From NCBI GenBank assembly GCA_038058335.1, contig JBBUBI010000065.1:1-12183 (forward strand): DNA of 12,183 nt, written 5' to 3'. Source of the stretch: JBBTVO01 sp038058335. Its GTDB lineage: Bacteria > Patescibacteriota > Microgenomatia > Levybacterales > UBA12049. Below the pieces are notes generated by a model. It saw only the letters and a program-made list of their open reading frames with translations, was not told the origin of the DNA and searched no databases. This document shows, piece by piece, positions 6,410 through 12,183 of this stretch (within the stretch, counting starts at the first letter, position 1; each line of letters opens with the position of its first letter). A program made the translations under genes and the position numbers.

Positions 6410-7601
6410 AGCCAAAAATCTTAGACAAAGAGCCTCAAGCTACTTCACAAATAGAAAAGACCTGGGAGAAAAGACAAAACTTCTTGTAAGCAAAGTAAAA
6501 AAAATTAAGCATGTAATTTCTCACTCTGAAATTGAGGCATTACTTCTTGAAGCAAGCTATATTAAAAAATTCCAGCCTCAATACAATATGCGTCTGACTG
6601 ACGGAAAAGCATATCCCTTGATTAAAATATCGATAAAAGATGAATATCCGTATGTCACAACCTCAAGAAAAACTGATGATCCTGCCTCAATATATTTTGG
6701 CCCTTATCCTAATGCTGGAGCAATGAAGCTCGTACTCAAAACAGTGCGGAAAATTTTCCCTTTTCAGTCAGTCAGAAATCATCCGAAAAAAGTCTGTTTA
6801 TATAATCATCTAGATTTATGCCCTTGTCCCCCCGTTTTTAATGATCTTAATTTCAAAAAATCTTACAAAAAAAATATAAAACATCTTATAAATTTCCTCG
6901 ATGGAAAAAGTAAGAAGGTGCTAGCTGATCTGAAAAAAGATAGAGATATGAATACGAAAAAAGAAAACTTTGAAATCTCTGCGCAAATTCAAAAGAGAAT
7001 TGATTCTGTTGAAATAATAACTAACCCTAGCTACAAACTTTTTGAATATGATACCAATCCAAATTTAAAAACTGATCGGAACAGTAATAAATTGAATGAC
7101 CTAAGAGAACAATTAAAAAATTCGAGCTCAGCTGTAGTATCTCTTTCAAGAATAGAATGCTTTGATATTTCCAATATTCAGGGAAAAAATCCTGTAGGAT
7201 CAATGGTTGTTTTTACTCATGGAGAAAAAAACACCTCGCTTTACAGAAAATTCAAAATACGATTCACAAAAGACGAGCCAAATGACTTTGCGATGATGGA
7301 AGAAGTTCTCGTGAGAAGATTTAATCATCCTGAATGGCCATTTCCGGATCTGATAATTGTTGACGGAGGAAAAGGACAAGTTTCCTCTGCGCTTAAGATC
7401 ATTAAGGCACTGAATCTAAGCATTCCGATTATCGGACTTGCGAAAAGGGAGGAGACAATAGTCACTTCTGATTTATCAGAAATTCATTTACCCAAATCCT
7501 CAAATGCCTTACTTCTTTTAATGAGCATAAGAGATGAAGCCCACCGATTTGCTATTACCTATCACCGCAGCCTCCGCTCGAAAGGTTTTATAGGTTCTTA
7601 A
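6315..7601 (+). CDS. uvrC: Excinuclease ABC subunit C, short form without HhH region
   Basis: UvrC makes the 3' and 5' incisions around damage marked by UvrA and UvrB. The 428 residues contain: a GIY-YIG nuclease domain (about 12-100; PGIY at 15-18, LYVGKAKNLR at 28-37); a Cys cluster CLYNHLDLCPCPP (about 165-180); a UvrB-interacting UVR-like segment (about 190-235); and the RNase H-like nuclease domain with D284 (FDISNIQG), D350 (VDGGKGQ) and H410 (DEAHRFAITYH). The protein ends 18 residues after H410, so the tandem helix-hairpin-helix DNA-binding region of typical UvrC (about 600 residues) is absent. The frame is closed by TAG at 6297, so the start is a rare codon, most likely TTG at 6315, which gives an N-terminus of normal length before PGIY. 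It begins inside the preceding gene and ends 4 bp from the convergent gene's stop. Confidence 0.95.
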   Translation: MQDFVSQYQSLPSNPGIYLFLDEKGKVLYVGKAKNLRQRASSYFTNRKDLGEKTKLLVSKVKKIKHVISHSEIEALLLEASYIKKFQPQYNMRLTDGKAYPLIKISIKDEYPYVTTSRKTDDPASIYFGPYPNAGAMKLVLKTVRKIFPFQSVRNHPKKVCLYNHLDLCPCPPVFNDLNFKKSYKKNIKHLINFLDGKSKKVLADLKKDRDMNTKKENFEISAQIQKRIDSVEIITNPSYKLFEYDTNPNLKTDRNSNKLNDLREQLKNSSSAVVSLSRIECFDISNIQGKNPVGSMVVFTHGEKNTSLYRKFKIRFTKDEPNDFAMMEEVLVRRFNHPEWPFPDLIIVDGGKGQVSSALKIIKALNLSIPIIGLAKREETIVTSDLSEIHLPKSSNALLLLMSIRDEAHRFAITYHRSLRSKGFIGS

Positions 7602-7605
7602 AAGA

Positions 7606-8370
7606 TTATTGAGTGAATTTAAAAGTGGAGAGGATTTGATTTAATAATTCAAACCTGCTTTTTAACTCGATCTCTGAAAGAGGATTTTTTGGATCTCTTA
7701 TATCTGTTGTAAGACCTACTCTGATAGCTTTACTGCCGCTCGCATTAGCTATATAGTACTCAACTGAGTAAGGACTGTTGCTGTAGGTAATTTTAACAGC
7801 GTCGATGTTGCTATTAATTTTTATATCAATAATTTTCATTGTTTTACTTGCTACAGGATTTGATAAATTCAAACAGAGTTCTAAATCGCAAGCGTTTCTG
7901 GCACTACTTCCTGAGCGTTTGAGAAAACCAATGTTCGGAGCCGGATAAGGATCAATCGGTGACTCCACAGGAAGCTTTTTCTTTTCACCTTGAAATAAAA
8001 CCACAATCCCCTCTGCTTCATCCACATTGATGGAATCAGGATGTTTGATAGAAAAACCAAGATCTGCATTCGTATATGTTTTCCAGGAAGCGGTGGGGTC
8101 GGGGGTTGGAGTTGGGGCAGATGTCGGAACAGCTTGGGAAACAGTTGGTACAGGTTTAGTTTTAGAATTTAAAGCAAGGTATGCTCCGCCACCGGCAAAG
8201 ATTAATATCAAAATAGCAATAATTAATAATAGTAACTTTCCCGAGAAGAAAGACTTGTGGGGTGTAATAATTTCCGGCTGTACCGGTGAAGCAGGTGGAG
8301 TCTGAATAGGAGTATCCGCGACAGGCGGATTCGCAGGTAGGGCATTTGATTGGGAATTTTGATCATCCAT
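7606..8370 (-). CDS. Single-pass membrane protein with PsbP-like extracytoplasmic domain
   Basis: A 254-residue protein of unknown function. Residues 1-40 are rich in Pro, Gln and Asn and should be cytoplasmic. One strong membrane helix lies at about 45-67. A Pro/Thr/Ser linker (about 70-92) precedes a globular domain that starts with WKTYTNADLGFSIKHPDS and ends with ILSTFKFTQ. That frame, an aromatic strand, F-S-I-x-H/Y-P and a terminal STFKF, resembles PsbP-like domains; this is a pattern judgement and not a search result. Two cysteines (NACDLELCLN) could form an outside disulfide. The ATG at 8370 is chosen because a strong promoter (TTGACA, 17 bp, AATACT) lies immediately upstream. A frame extension to 8505 would place promoter and repeats inside the gene and add 45 residues of unlikely composition. 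It is convergent with uvrC and has no room for a terminator hairpin between them. Confidence 0.8.
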   Translation of the reverse strand: MDDQNSQSNALPANPPVADTPIQTPPASPVQPEIITPHKSFFSGKLLLLIIAILILIFAGGGAYLALNSKTKPVPTVSQAVPTSAPTPTPDPTASWKTYTNADLGFSIKHPDSINVDEAEGIVVLFQGEKKKLPVESPIDPYPAPNIGFLKRSGSSARNACDLELCLNLSNPVASKTMKIIDIKINSNIDAVKITYSNSPYSVEYYIANASGSKAIRVGLTTDIRDPKNPLSEIELKSRFELLNQILSTFKFTQ

Positions 8371-8379
8371 ATATGAAGT

Positions 8380-8408
8380 AGTATTCACGGAAAATTCACA
8401 AATGTCAA
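8380..8408 (-). promoter_or_regulatory. Promoter of the PsbP-like gene
   Basis: On the minus strand, consensus TTGACA (8403-8408), a 17-bp spacer and AATACT (8380-8385). The -10 is nine bases from the ATG at 8370, so the leader should be only 2-3 nt. It decides the start codon of the gene. Confidence 0.75.
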
Positions 8409-8429
8409 CATCCCATCTAAAACCATTTA

Positions 8430-8482
8430 CTGCAGGTATACCAGTATACTTGCAGTATACTTGCAGTAAACTTGCAGTAAAC
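8430..8482. repeat. 11-bp tandem repeats with a palindromic end (possible operator array)
   Basis: Three adjacent 11-bp units, TTGCAGTATAC (8450-8460), TTGCAGTAAAC (8461-8471) and TTGCAGTAAAC (8472-8482), are preceded by degenerate copies back to 8430. Positions 8430-8455 form an imperfect palindrome (22 of 26 positions symmetric) built from CTGCA...TGCAG arms and two GTATAC cores. The 11-bp period is about one helical turn. The array starts 22 bp upstream of the -35 of the PsbP-like gene, a suitable place for a regulator. No regulator gene is adjacent. Confidence 0.7.
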
Positions 8483-8569
8483 TCATTAACTGATCCAATG
8501 AACAATTCCTAGGTGCCTAGTAATTCACCTCCCAGGTAGCCAAACAGTTCACCAAAGACTAAACAAAAA
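8483..8569. other. Spacer after the solute-binding protein gene, with small inverted repeats
   Basis: This is the rest of the 199-bp space between the solute-binding protein and PsbP-like genes. It holds CTAGGTGCCTAG (8509-8520, a 5-bp-arm palindrome), AGGTG (8511-8515)/CACCT (8526-8530) and ACCT (8527-8530)/AGGT (8534-8537), which overlap and are mutually exclusive as hairpins. No U-rich tract follows on the minus strand, so a normal intrinsic terminator is not supported. Confidence 0.35.
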
Positions 8570-9922
8570 TTAATTTCTTGAGACGGTATATGTGTAAGGA
8601 AGGTACAGAAATGTTGCAGGAGAGTCATCGAGTAGATATTTTTGAAAATCAGAATATATCTGCTTCCGTTCATTTACATCTACGGTTCGTCTCCCATCTT
8701 CAAGAAGCTTGTCAATCCTGAGGTTTTTATAACGGGAGATATTGCTGTTCTGGGATGAGTGCCACAATACATATTGGTCAGGATCTTTTGATAAGTTGAA
8801 GTCCCCCAAAAACATTTGAAAATTATCCGGAACAGAATCAACTTTCTCAACTTCAATTTTTATTCCTAATTTCTCAAAATCTTTCTCCAGAATACCAGCG
8901 ACGTCATTATATTGCGGTAAAGTTTTTAGAATTAATTTCAATTTGCTTGAATCTGATGCGCTTGAGGTTGAAAGCAGTTCTTTAGCTATTTCAATATCTT
9001 TAAAATATACTCCTGAGTCTGAGCTAGCCCAGGAATTAGGCGCAATGGGGCTTTGATTTCTTTCACCTTCTTCAAACTTATCAGGCATTGTGTAAGAAAA
9101 AGCGTTTCTAATTTTTTTGTCAGAAAGTACTGGATCCTGCGTATTGTAAAATAGAGTTACAAGCTGTCTGCGATTTAATTCTTTTGTTATCTTAAGAGAC
9201 TTAAAATCATCAAACTCTTTCTCATTGTAGGTAAGATCATGAATTCCTTCAATTTCCGTCACTTCTCCCAAGACTAAAGCAGTCTTCATAGCATCTTCTG
9301 TAGGATAAAAAATGTATTTAATAATCCCAAAGCTTCCCCTAACAGGAGAAAGATCAATCGAAGAAACAAAATTTCCATTTAAATTTAATTTTTTTATTCT
9401 ATAACTGCCTACTCCTACGAATCCTTTCTTAAAAATTGGCCTTGAAACGGTAACGAGAAATGGTGAATAAGCCTCTTTGAGCTTGAATATCAAAGTGTAT
9501 TCATTGGGTTTTTCAATTGTTACATCCTTGAATGAATAATTAACTTCATTTGATGTAAGATGCTTTCCATCGGAAAAATAGACATTTTTTTTAAGATAGA
9601 AAATATAAGTTTTTCCGTTATCGCGTATCTTCCAGCCTCCTGCAATCCCAGGATGAATAGTGCCATCATCAGAAACAATAGTAAGGCCTGTTGATACTTT
9701 CTCAAGGATATCTGCGGGCAGATCGTTTATTGAATATGCGCCACTAATTCCGACAGTTGTTCGCGACAGTAATGGAAAAGATGAAGGAAGAATTCCGGCT
9801 GCGTATTGCAATACAAAAAATGCCAAAAGGCCGATTACAAAAAAAAAGAGAATTGTACGTCCCCATTTTCGGAAATATGCTTTTATCAGCCAGAAAATCA
9901 GCCTGCGTCTAAAGACAATCAT
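8570..9922 (-). CDS. Membrane-anchored family-5 solute-binding protein (oligopeptide type)
   Basis: A 450-residue protein. A basic N-terminus (residues 4-25, many R/K) and one membrane helix (about 23-43) without a lipobox cysteine indicate an uncleaved anchor in place of the usual lipoprotein. The rest resembles the extracytoplasmic family-5 (oligopeptide/dipeptide/nickel) binding proteins: a D-G-T-I-H-P-G-I-A-G-G-W segment (about 84-97), DNGKTYIFYLKKNVYFSDGK (about 100-119) and the following N-E-V-x-Y-S-F motif, and a C-terminal R-x-x-I-Y-x-x-F-Q-x-Y-L motif (about 418-430). It is shorter than typical members (about 500-550). No permease or ATPase genes are adjacent, so transport partners, if any, are elsewhere; a chaperone or scavenging role is possible. 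It starts 14 bp after secG with no clear promoter or Shine-Dalgarno sequence, suggesting co-transcription with secG. Confidence 0.88.
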   Translation of the reverse strand: MIVFRRRLIFWLIKAYFRKWGRTILFFFVIGLLAFFVLQYAAGILPSSFPLLSRTTVGISGAYSINDLPADILEKVSTGLTIVSDDGTIHPGIAGGWKIRDNGKTYIFYLKKNVYFSDGKHLTSNEVNYSFKDVTIEKPNEYTLIFKLKEAYSPFLVTVSRPIFKKGFVGVGSYRIKKLNLNGNFVSSIDLSPVRGSFGIIKYIFYPTEDAMKTALVLGEVTEIEGIHDLTYNEKEFDDFKSLKITKELNRRQLVTLFYNTQDPVLSDKKIRNAFSYTMPDKFEEGERNQSPIAPNSWASSDSGVYFKDIEIAKELLSTSSASDSSKLKLILKTLPQYNDVAGILEKDFEKLGIKIEVEKVDSVPDNFQMFLGDFNLSKDPDQYVLWHSSQNSNISRYKNLRIDKLLEDGRRTVDVNERKQIYSDFQKYLLDDSPATFLYLPYTYTVSRN

Positions 9923-9936
9923 AACTTAATAAACTA

Positions 9937-10149
9937 CTATTTTGAGGTAAAAAGCAGAGAAATAACACCAAAGAAAAAGGCAAGAAGTGCCGTAGCCCAC
10001 ATGAGATACTTCTCAATGCTTTGTTTGCTTCGGAAAAACTCTCCGCCTCCCCCGAATGAGCTCGACAATCCGGAGCCCTTAGCCTGGAGTAAAATTGCTC
10101 CAATTAGAAGAACTGGTATGACTACCTGAAGAAAAGTTACAAAAATCAT
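9937..10149 (-). CDS. secG: Preprotein translocase subunit SecG
   Basis: SecG is the small, non-essential helper subunit of the SecYEG protein-export channel. The 70 residues have the family layout: helix 1 (about 3-22), the conserved ILLQAKGSGLSSSFGGGG loop (about 19-36) followed by a charged segment, and helix 2 (about 48-67). The ATG at 10149 is placed by a TATAAT seven bases upstream, so this mRNA is probably leaderless. The gene follows yvcK by 8 bp but has its own promoter inside the yvcK 3' end, and the solute-binding protein gene follows by 14 bp. Exported products of this window (transglutaminase-like, solute-binding and PsbP-like proteins) would use the Sec channel. Confidence 0.95.
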   Translation of the reverse strand: MIFVTFLQVVIPVLLIGAILLQAKGSGLSSSFGGGGEFFRSKQSIEKYLMWATALLAFFFGVISLLFTSK

Positions 10150-10156
10150 AAATACA

Positions 10157-10186
10157 ATTATATATTCTTTGCTATAGATTTTGCAA
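10157..10186 (-). promoter_or_regulatory. Promoter of secG within the yvcK 3' end
   Basis: On the minus strand, TTGCAA (10181-10186), an 18-bp spacer and TATAAT (10157-10162), then seven bases and the ATG at 10149. It overlaps the last codons and stop of yvcK. Confidence 0.65.
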
Positions 10187-11111
10187 GCTTGTGGGAATCA
10201 TGATAGAGAGGAAAATCTTCCAAAACAAGATCTTCATAAACTGCTTCAAAAGAAAACTTATCGCTTTCCTCAGCAGTAGGAACATATTTATAATGGGCTC
10301 GCCATTTTTCTGGGATTTCAGGCTTATGATTATCATTTGCAAAAAAAGTATCAAATATCACATCACCGCAGTGTTTTTTTATAGCATTGGCAAAATCATT
10401 AATCGTATATCTGGGTGTCTCAAAAGGCTTGTTCGCCACATTTATTACAAAAAACTTCTTGGCTTTGCTTTGTTTAATGGCCTGCAAAATCCTAGGAACC
10501 ATAAGCGTTGGAAGAATTGTGGTATAAAGATCGCCCGGGCCGGCAATAATTAGATCAGCGGTCAGTATCGAATCTATGACCTGATCATCTACTTCAGGGT
10601 TTTTTGGTCTTATGAAAAGTTTCTCAATCTGCCCCTTAAATCTTCCGAGATCAATATTTTCTTCTCTTGTAACTATGTGTCCGGTGGATGTTTTTGCCCA
10701 GATTGATATGGGAGTCTTAGTGCAGGGGTAAATCTTACCCTTAGTTTTGAATATTTTTTGGATCTCAAGAAGTCCCTCATTGAAGTCACCTTTTATTGCG
10801 CTCAATGCAAGAAGAATCAAATTACCAAGTTTGTGACCAGGAAGTAGGCTGTCCGGTCCGTACCTTCTCCCTCGGAATCTATATCGAAGAAGTTCAATGA
10901 GCACATCATCAGCATCGGAAAGCGCGATAAGACAATTTATAATATCTCCCGTGGGAAACGTTTTGTAATATCGCCTCAGCCTTCCCGCAGACCCCCCGTC
11001 ATCAGCCATTGAGACTATAACATTAATATCGCTAAAGTATTTTTTTATTCCAGAAAGAAGGTTGGCAGTACCTACTCCTCCTCCCAGACATACTACTTTT
11101 TTATCAACCAT
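10158..11111 (-). CDS. yvcK: YvcK/CofD-like UDP-GlcNAc-binding protein
   Basis: Members of this family (YvcK/GlmR of Bacillus, CuvA of mycobacteria) bind UDP-N-acetylglucosamine and tune carbon flow into cell-wall precursors; they are older annotated as gluconeogenesis factor. The 317-residue length is normal. Visible motifs: nucleotide-binding CLGGGVGTA (8-16), the family signature MADDGGSAGRLR (35-46), PTGDIINCL (53-61), PGHKLGNL (91-98) and the A-G-P-G-D-L-Y segment (about 190-196). It is cytoplasmic with no membrane segment. The ATG at 11111 overlaps the last 19 bp of the upstream membrane-protein gene and has an extended -10 promoter 12 bp upstream. In many Gram-positive bacteria yvcK sits with rapZ, whiA and uvrC, often near secG; here uvrC and secG are close but rapZ and whiA are missing. 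Confidence 0.95.
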   Translation of the reverse strand: MVDKKVVCLGGGVGTANLLSGIKKYFSDINVIVSMADDGGSAGRLRRYYKTFPTGDIINCLIALSDADDVLIELLRYRFRGRRYGPDSLLPGHKLGNLILLALSAIKGDFNEGLLEIQKIFKTKGKIYPCTKTPISIWAKTSTGHIVTREENIDLGRFKGQIEKLFIRPKNPEVDDQVIDSILTADLIIAGPGDLYTTILPTLMVPRILQAIKQSKAKKFFVINVANKPFETPRYTINDFANAIKKHCGDVIFDTFFANDNHKPEIPEKWRAHYKYVPTAEESDKFSFEAVYEDLVLEDFPLYHDSHKLAKSIAKNI

Positions 11112-11497
11112 GTTAAGACCGTGATTATACCAGATAATAATAGCCCTGACACTATAAATGCGAAGATTTGATTCAGCTCAGTTCGGGGCAAAACAAATCC
11201 TGAATATGAAAATCCTGGAAATACAAATGGCGATACCTTGATGTCAAGCACTACAAGCGTCAATAAAAAAAGCAGTATTATATTGCTGAAAAACGAAAAT
11301 AATCCGAGGGTCAATATGTTGAGAGGCAATGTGACTAGATTAAGCACTGGCTTAACTACGATAAACATAATAGAAAGGACTGCACCGCCTAGAACAAAGG
11401 TTGGAAGTCCGCCTGAAATCTCAACTCCTGAAATAATTTCCGAAAGTGCAAAAAGAGCAAGGGAATATATAAGAACATTTCTTATAATAGATTTCAT
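11093..11497 (-). CDS. Phage-holin IV / YvlD-type four-helix membrane protein
   Basis: A 134-residue protein that is nearly all membrane helix: helices at about 6-26, 30-50, 55-80 and 108-130. The central segment KPVLNLVTLPLNILTLGLF (about 50-68) matches the conserved core of the mycobacterial 4-TMS phage holin superfamily IV / YvlD family. The holin name comes from superfamily resemblance; these are mostly chromosomal membrane proteins of unclear role, and no phage genes are nearby. The ATG at 11497 is preferred to a TTG at 11536, which would add 13 residues, lies inside the divergent rnhB gene and lacks promoter support. The C-terminus overlaps yvcK by 19 bp, suggesting an operon. Confidence 0.85.
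   Translation of the reverse strand: MKSIIRNVLIYSLALFALSEIISGVEISGGLPTFVLGGAVLSIMFIVVKPVLNLVTLPLNILTLGLFSFFSNIILLFLLTLVVLDIKVSPFVFPGFSYSGFVLPRTELNQIFAFIVSGLLLSGIITVLTWLIKK
11124..11132 (-). promoter_or_regulatory. Extended -10 promoter of yvcK
   Basis: Minus-strand TGGTATAAT: TATAAT at 11124-11129 with TG one base upstream. It lies inside the 3' end of the holin-like gene, 12 bp before the yvcK ATG. No good -35 is seen, which is common for extended -10 promoters. Confidence 0.55.
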
Positions 11498-11507
11498 AGT
11501 CGTTATA

Positions 11508-11536
11508 ATAATATAATAACTAAATGCAATTGCCAA
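11508..11536 (-). promoter_or_regulatory. Promoter of the holin-like gene
   Basis: On the minus strand, TTGGCA (11531-11536), a 17-bp spacer and TATTAT (11508-11513), ten bases before the ATG at 11497. A second TATTAT at 11505-11510 is seven bases from the ATG. The -35 lies inside the first codons of rnhB. Confidence 0.6.
11512..11517 (+). promoter_or_regulatory. -10 box of rnhB
   Basis: TATAAT exactly six bases before the ATG at 11524, which predicts a leaderless mRNA. It overlaps the -10 of the divergent gene by two bases. No convincing -35 is seen at the right distance; any would lie in the holin-like coding sequence. Confidence 0.6.
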
Positions 11537-12183
11537 CTTTTAAAGAAGAAAGTTTACTTTGGGAGAGGGGAGTCGAATTCGTAATTGGAGTTGATGAAGT
11601 CGGCCGGGGAAGCTTTGCCGGCCCAGTTACGGCCGGGGCTGTTATATTTAGGAAAAGGTCAATCTTTGAGGGTGGTTTGCTGACAAAAATAAATGATTCC
11701 AAGCTTCTTGAGCCTAAAATCAGAGAATCTCTTTCCGTAGAAATAAAAAAAGAAGCTTTATGCTATGCGACTTCTACAGTCGGAGTTTCTACAATAAATA
11801 ATGTCGGAATCGGAAAAGCAACGCAAATAGCCATGCGGATGGCAGTTGAGAGTATTATGTATAAAATATTAAGTAGTAAGTATCGATCCGATAAGTTTTT
11901 TGTGCTTATTGATGGATTCAATATTAAACATATTCGAAAAATAGGGCTTAAAAACCAAAAAGGGATAATAAAAGGGGACAGGAAGAGTATTTCGATTGCA
12001 GCAGCTTCAATAATTGCCAAAGTCCATAGAGATGGGCTTATGAGAAAACTAAATCGAAAATATCCCCAATACGGGTTCTTTCAAAATAAAGGCTATGGAA
12101 CCAAATTTCATCAAACCGCAATCAAGAACCACGGCCTCTCCGATCTTCATCGTACCTCTTTTAATCTCCAAAAATTTCTCTAG
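11524..12183 (+). CDS. rnhB: Ribonuclease HII
   Basis: RNase HII cuts the RNA strand of RNA:DNA hybrids and removes misincorporated ribonucleotides from DNA. The 219 residues are full length. The conserved VDEVGRGSFAGPV segment (23-35) supplies catalytic D24 and E25 and the GRG substrate loop; DSK is at 58-60; the L-I-D-G strand gives D130; KGD gives D152, followed by SIAAASIIAKVHRD (157-170); the C-terminus has the usual G-Y-G-T-x-x-H segment. The four acidic residues expected for two-metal catalysis are present. It is cytoplasmic. The ATG at 11524 lies six bases after a TATAAT. The window ends on its TAG stop, so its downstream context is unseen. Confidence 0.97.
   Translation: MQLPTFKEESLLWERGVEFVIGVDEVGRGSFAGPVTAGAVIFRKRSIFEGGLLTKINDSKLLEPKIRESLSVEIKKEALCYATSTVGVSTINNVGIGKATQIAMRMAVESIMYKILSSKYRSDKFFVLIDGFNIKHIRKIGLKNQKGIIKGDRKSISIAAASIIAKVHRDGLMRKLNRKYPQYGFFQNKGYGTKFHQTAIKNHGLSDLHRTSFNLQKFL

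Noticed and set aside
7602..7605. Bidirectional terminator between uvrC and the convergent gene
   Set aside because: There are only 4 bp between the stop codons and I see no GC-rich hairpin with a T tract on either strand.
8027..8305. Plus-strand frame with a Gly/Val-rich repeat (GSGVGVGADVG)
   Set aside because: It is the complement of the Pro/Thr linker and membrane helix of the minus-strand PsbP-like gene; no promoter or start signal supports it.
8430..8482. CRISPR array
   Set aside because: The units are 11 bp and directly adjacent with no spacers, and no cas gene is nearby.
8371..8505. A 45-residue N-terminal extension of the PsbP-like gene
   Set aside because: It would run through the 11-bp repeats and a consensus TTGACA-17-AATACT promoter that points at the ATG at 8370. 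The extra residues have no signal-like or domain-like character.
11093..11497. Prophage lysis gene
   Set aside because: The holin-type name reflects a membrane-protein superfamily; no endolysin, structural or integrase genes are in the window and the neighbours are housekeeping genes.
11498..11536. TTG at 11536 as the start of the holin-like gene
   Set aside because: It lies inside rnhB, upstream of the promoter boxes, and adds 13 residues not needed for the first helix.
1..12183. Recoded UGA (glycine code of some Patescibacteria)
   Set aside because: All conserved proteins read through at normal length without internal TGA, and their stops are TAA or TAG where I checked.

Overview
This A+T-rich, tightly packed bacterial window uses the standard code (stops are TAA or TAG, and UGA is not read as an amino acid in the genes seen). 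It has very short intergenic gaps, almost no Shine-Dalgarno sequences, promoters that sit directly on start codons, a UvrC without its C-terminal helix-hairpin-helix region, and several membrane-anchored extracytoplasmic proteins. Together these suggest a reduced-genome bacterium of the Candidate Phyla Radiation (Patescibacteria), perhaps a Microgenomates lineage. The placement is inferred from style and gene content; no taxonomic marker such as rRNA is present. The sequence is a scaffold with a 100-N gap at 1550-1649.

Layout. Positions 1-830: a minus-strand hypothetical gene is divergent from a plus-strand tRNA-Lys(UUU), and the two promoters share one -35 sequence. About 100 bp after the tRNA, an 18-bp copy of its 3' end recurs in a structured non-coding stretch. 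Positions 834-7601 are on the plus strand: a divergent phosphoribosyltransferase-like gene, uvrA (first few codons lost in the gap), a secreted and membrane-anchored transglutaminase-like protein, and uvrC, which starts inside the transglutaminase gene (95-bp overlap). uvrC ends 4 bp from the end of a convergent gene.

Positions 7606-11497 are on the minus strand. In transcription order they hold a four-helix membrane protein of the phage-holin IV/YvlD type, yvcK (UDP-GlcNAc-binding CofD-like protein), secG, a membrane-anchored family-5 solute-binding protein, and, after a 199-bp spacer with 11-bp tandem repeats, a one-TM protein with a PsbP-like outer domain. Positions 11524-12183 hold plus-strand rnhB, divergent from the holin-like gene across only 26 bp with overlapping -10 boxes.

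Function. uvrA and uvrC supply two parts of nucleotide excision repair (uvrB is not here), and rnhB removes RNA from RNA:DNA hybrids. YvcK, SecG, the solute-binding protein, the transglutaminase-like protein and the two small membrane proteins belong to envelope and secretion functions. I see no CRISPR array, insertion sequence, toxin-antitoxin pair or defence system. The most unusual content is regulatory: a consistent leaderless promoter layout, two divergent promoter pairs squeezed into one another, a long dual-coding overlap and a helically spaced repeat cluster.
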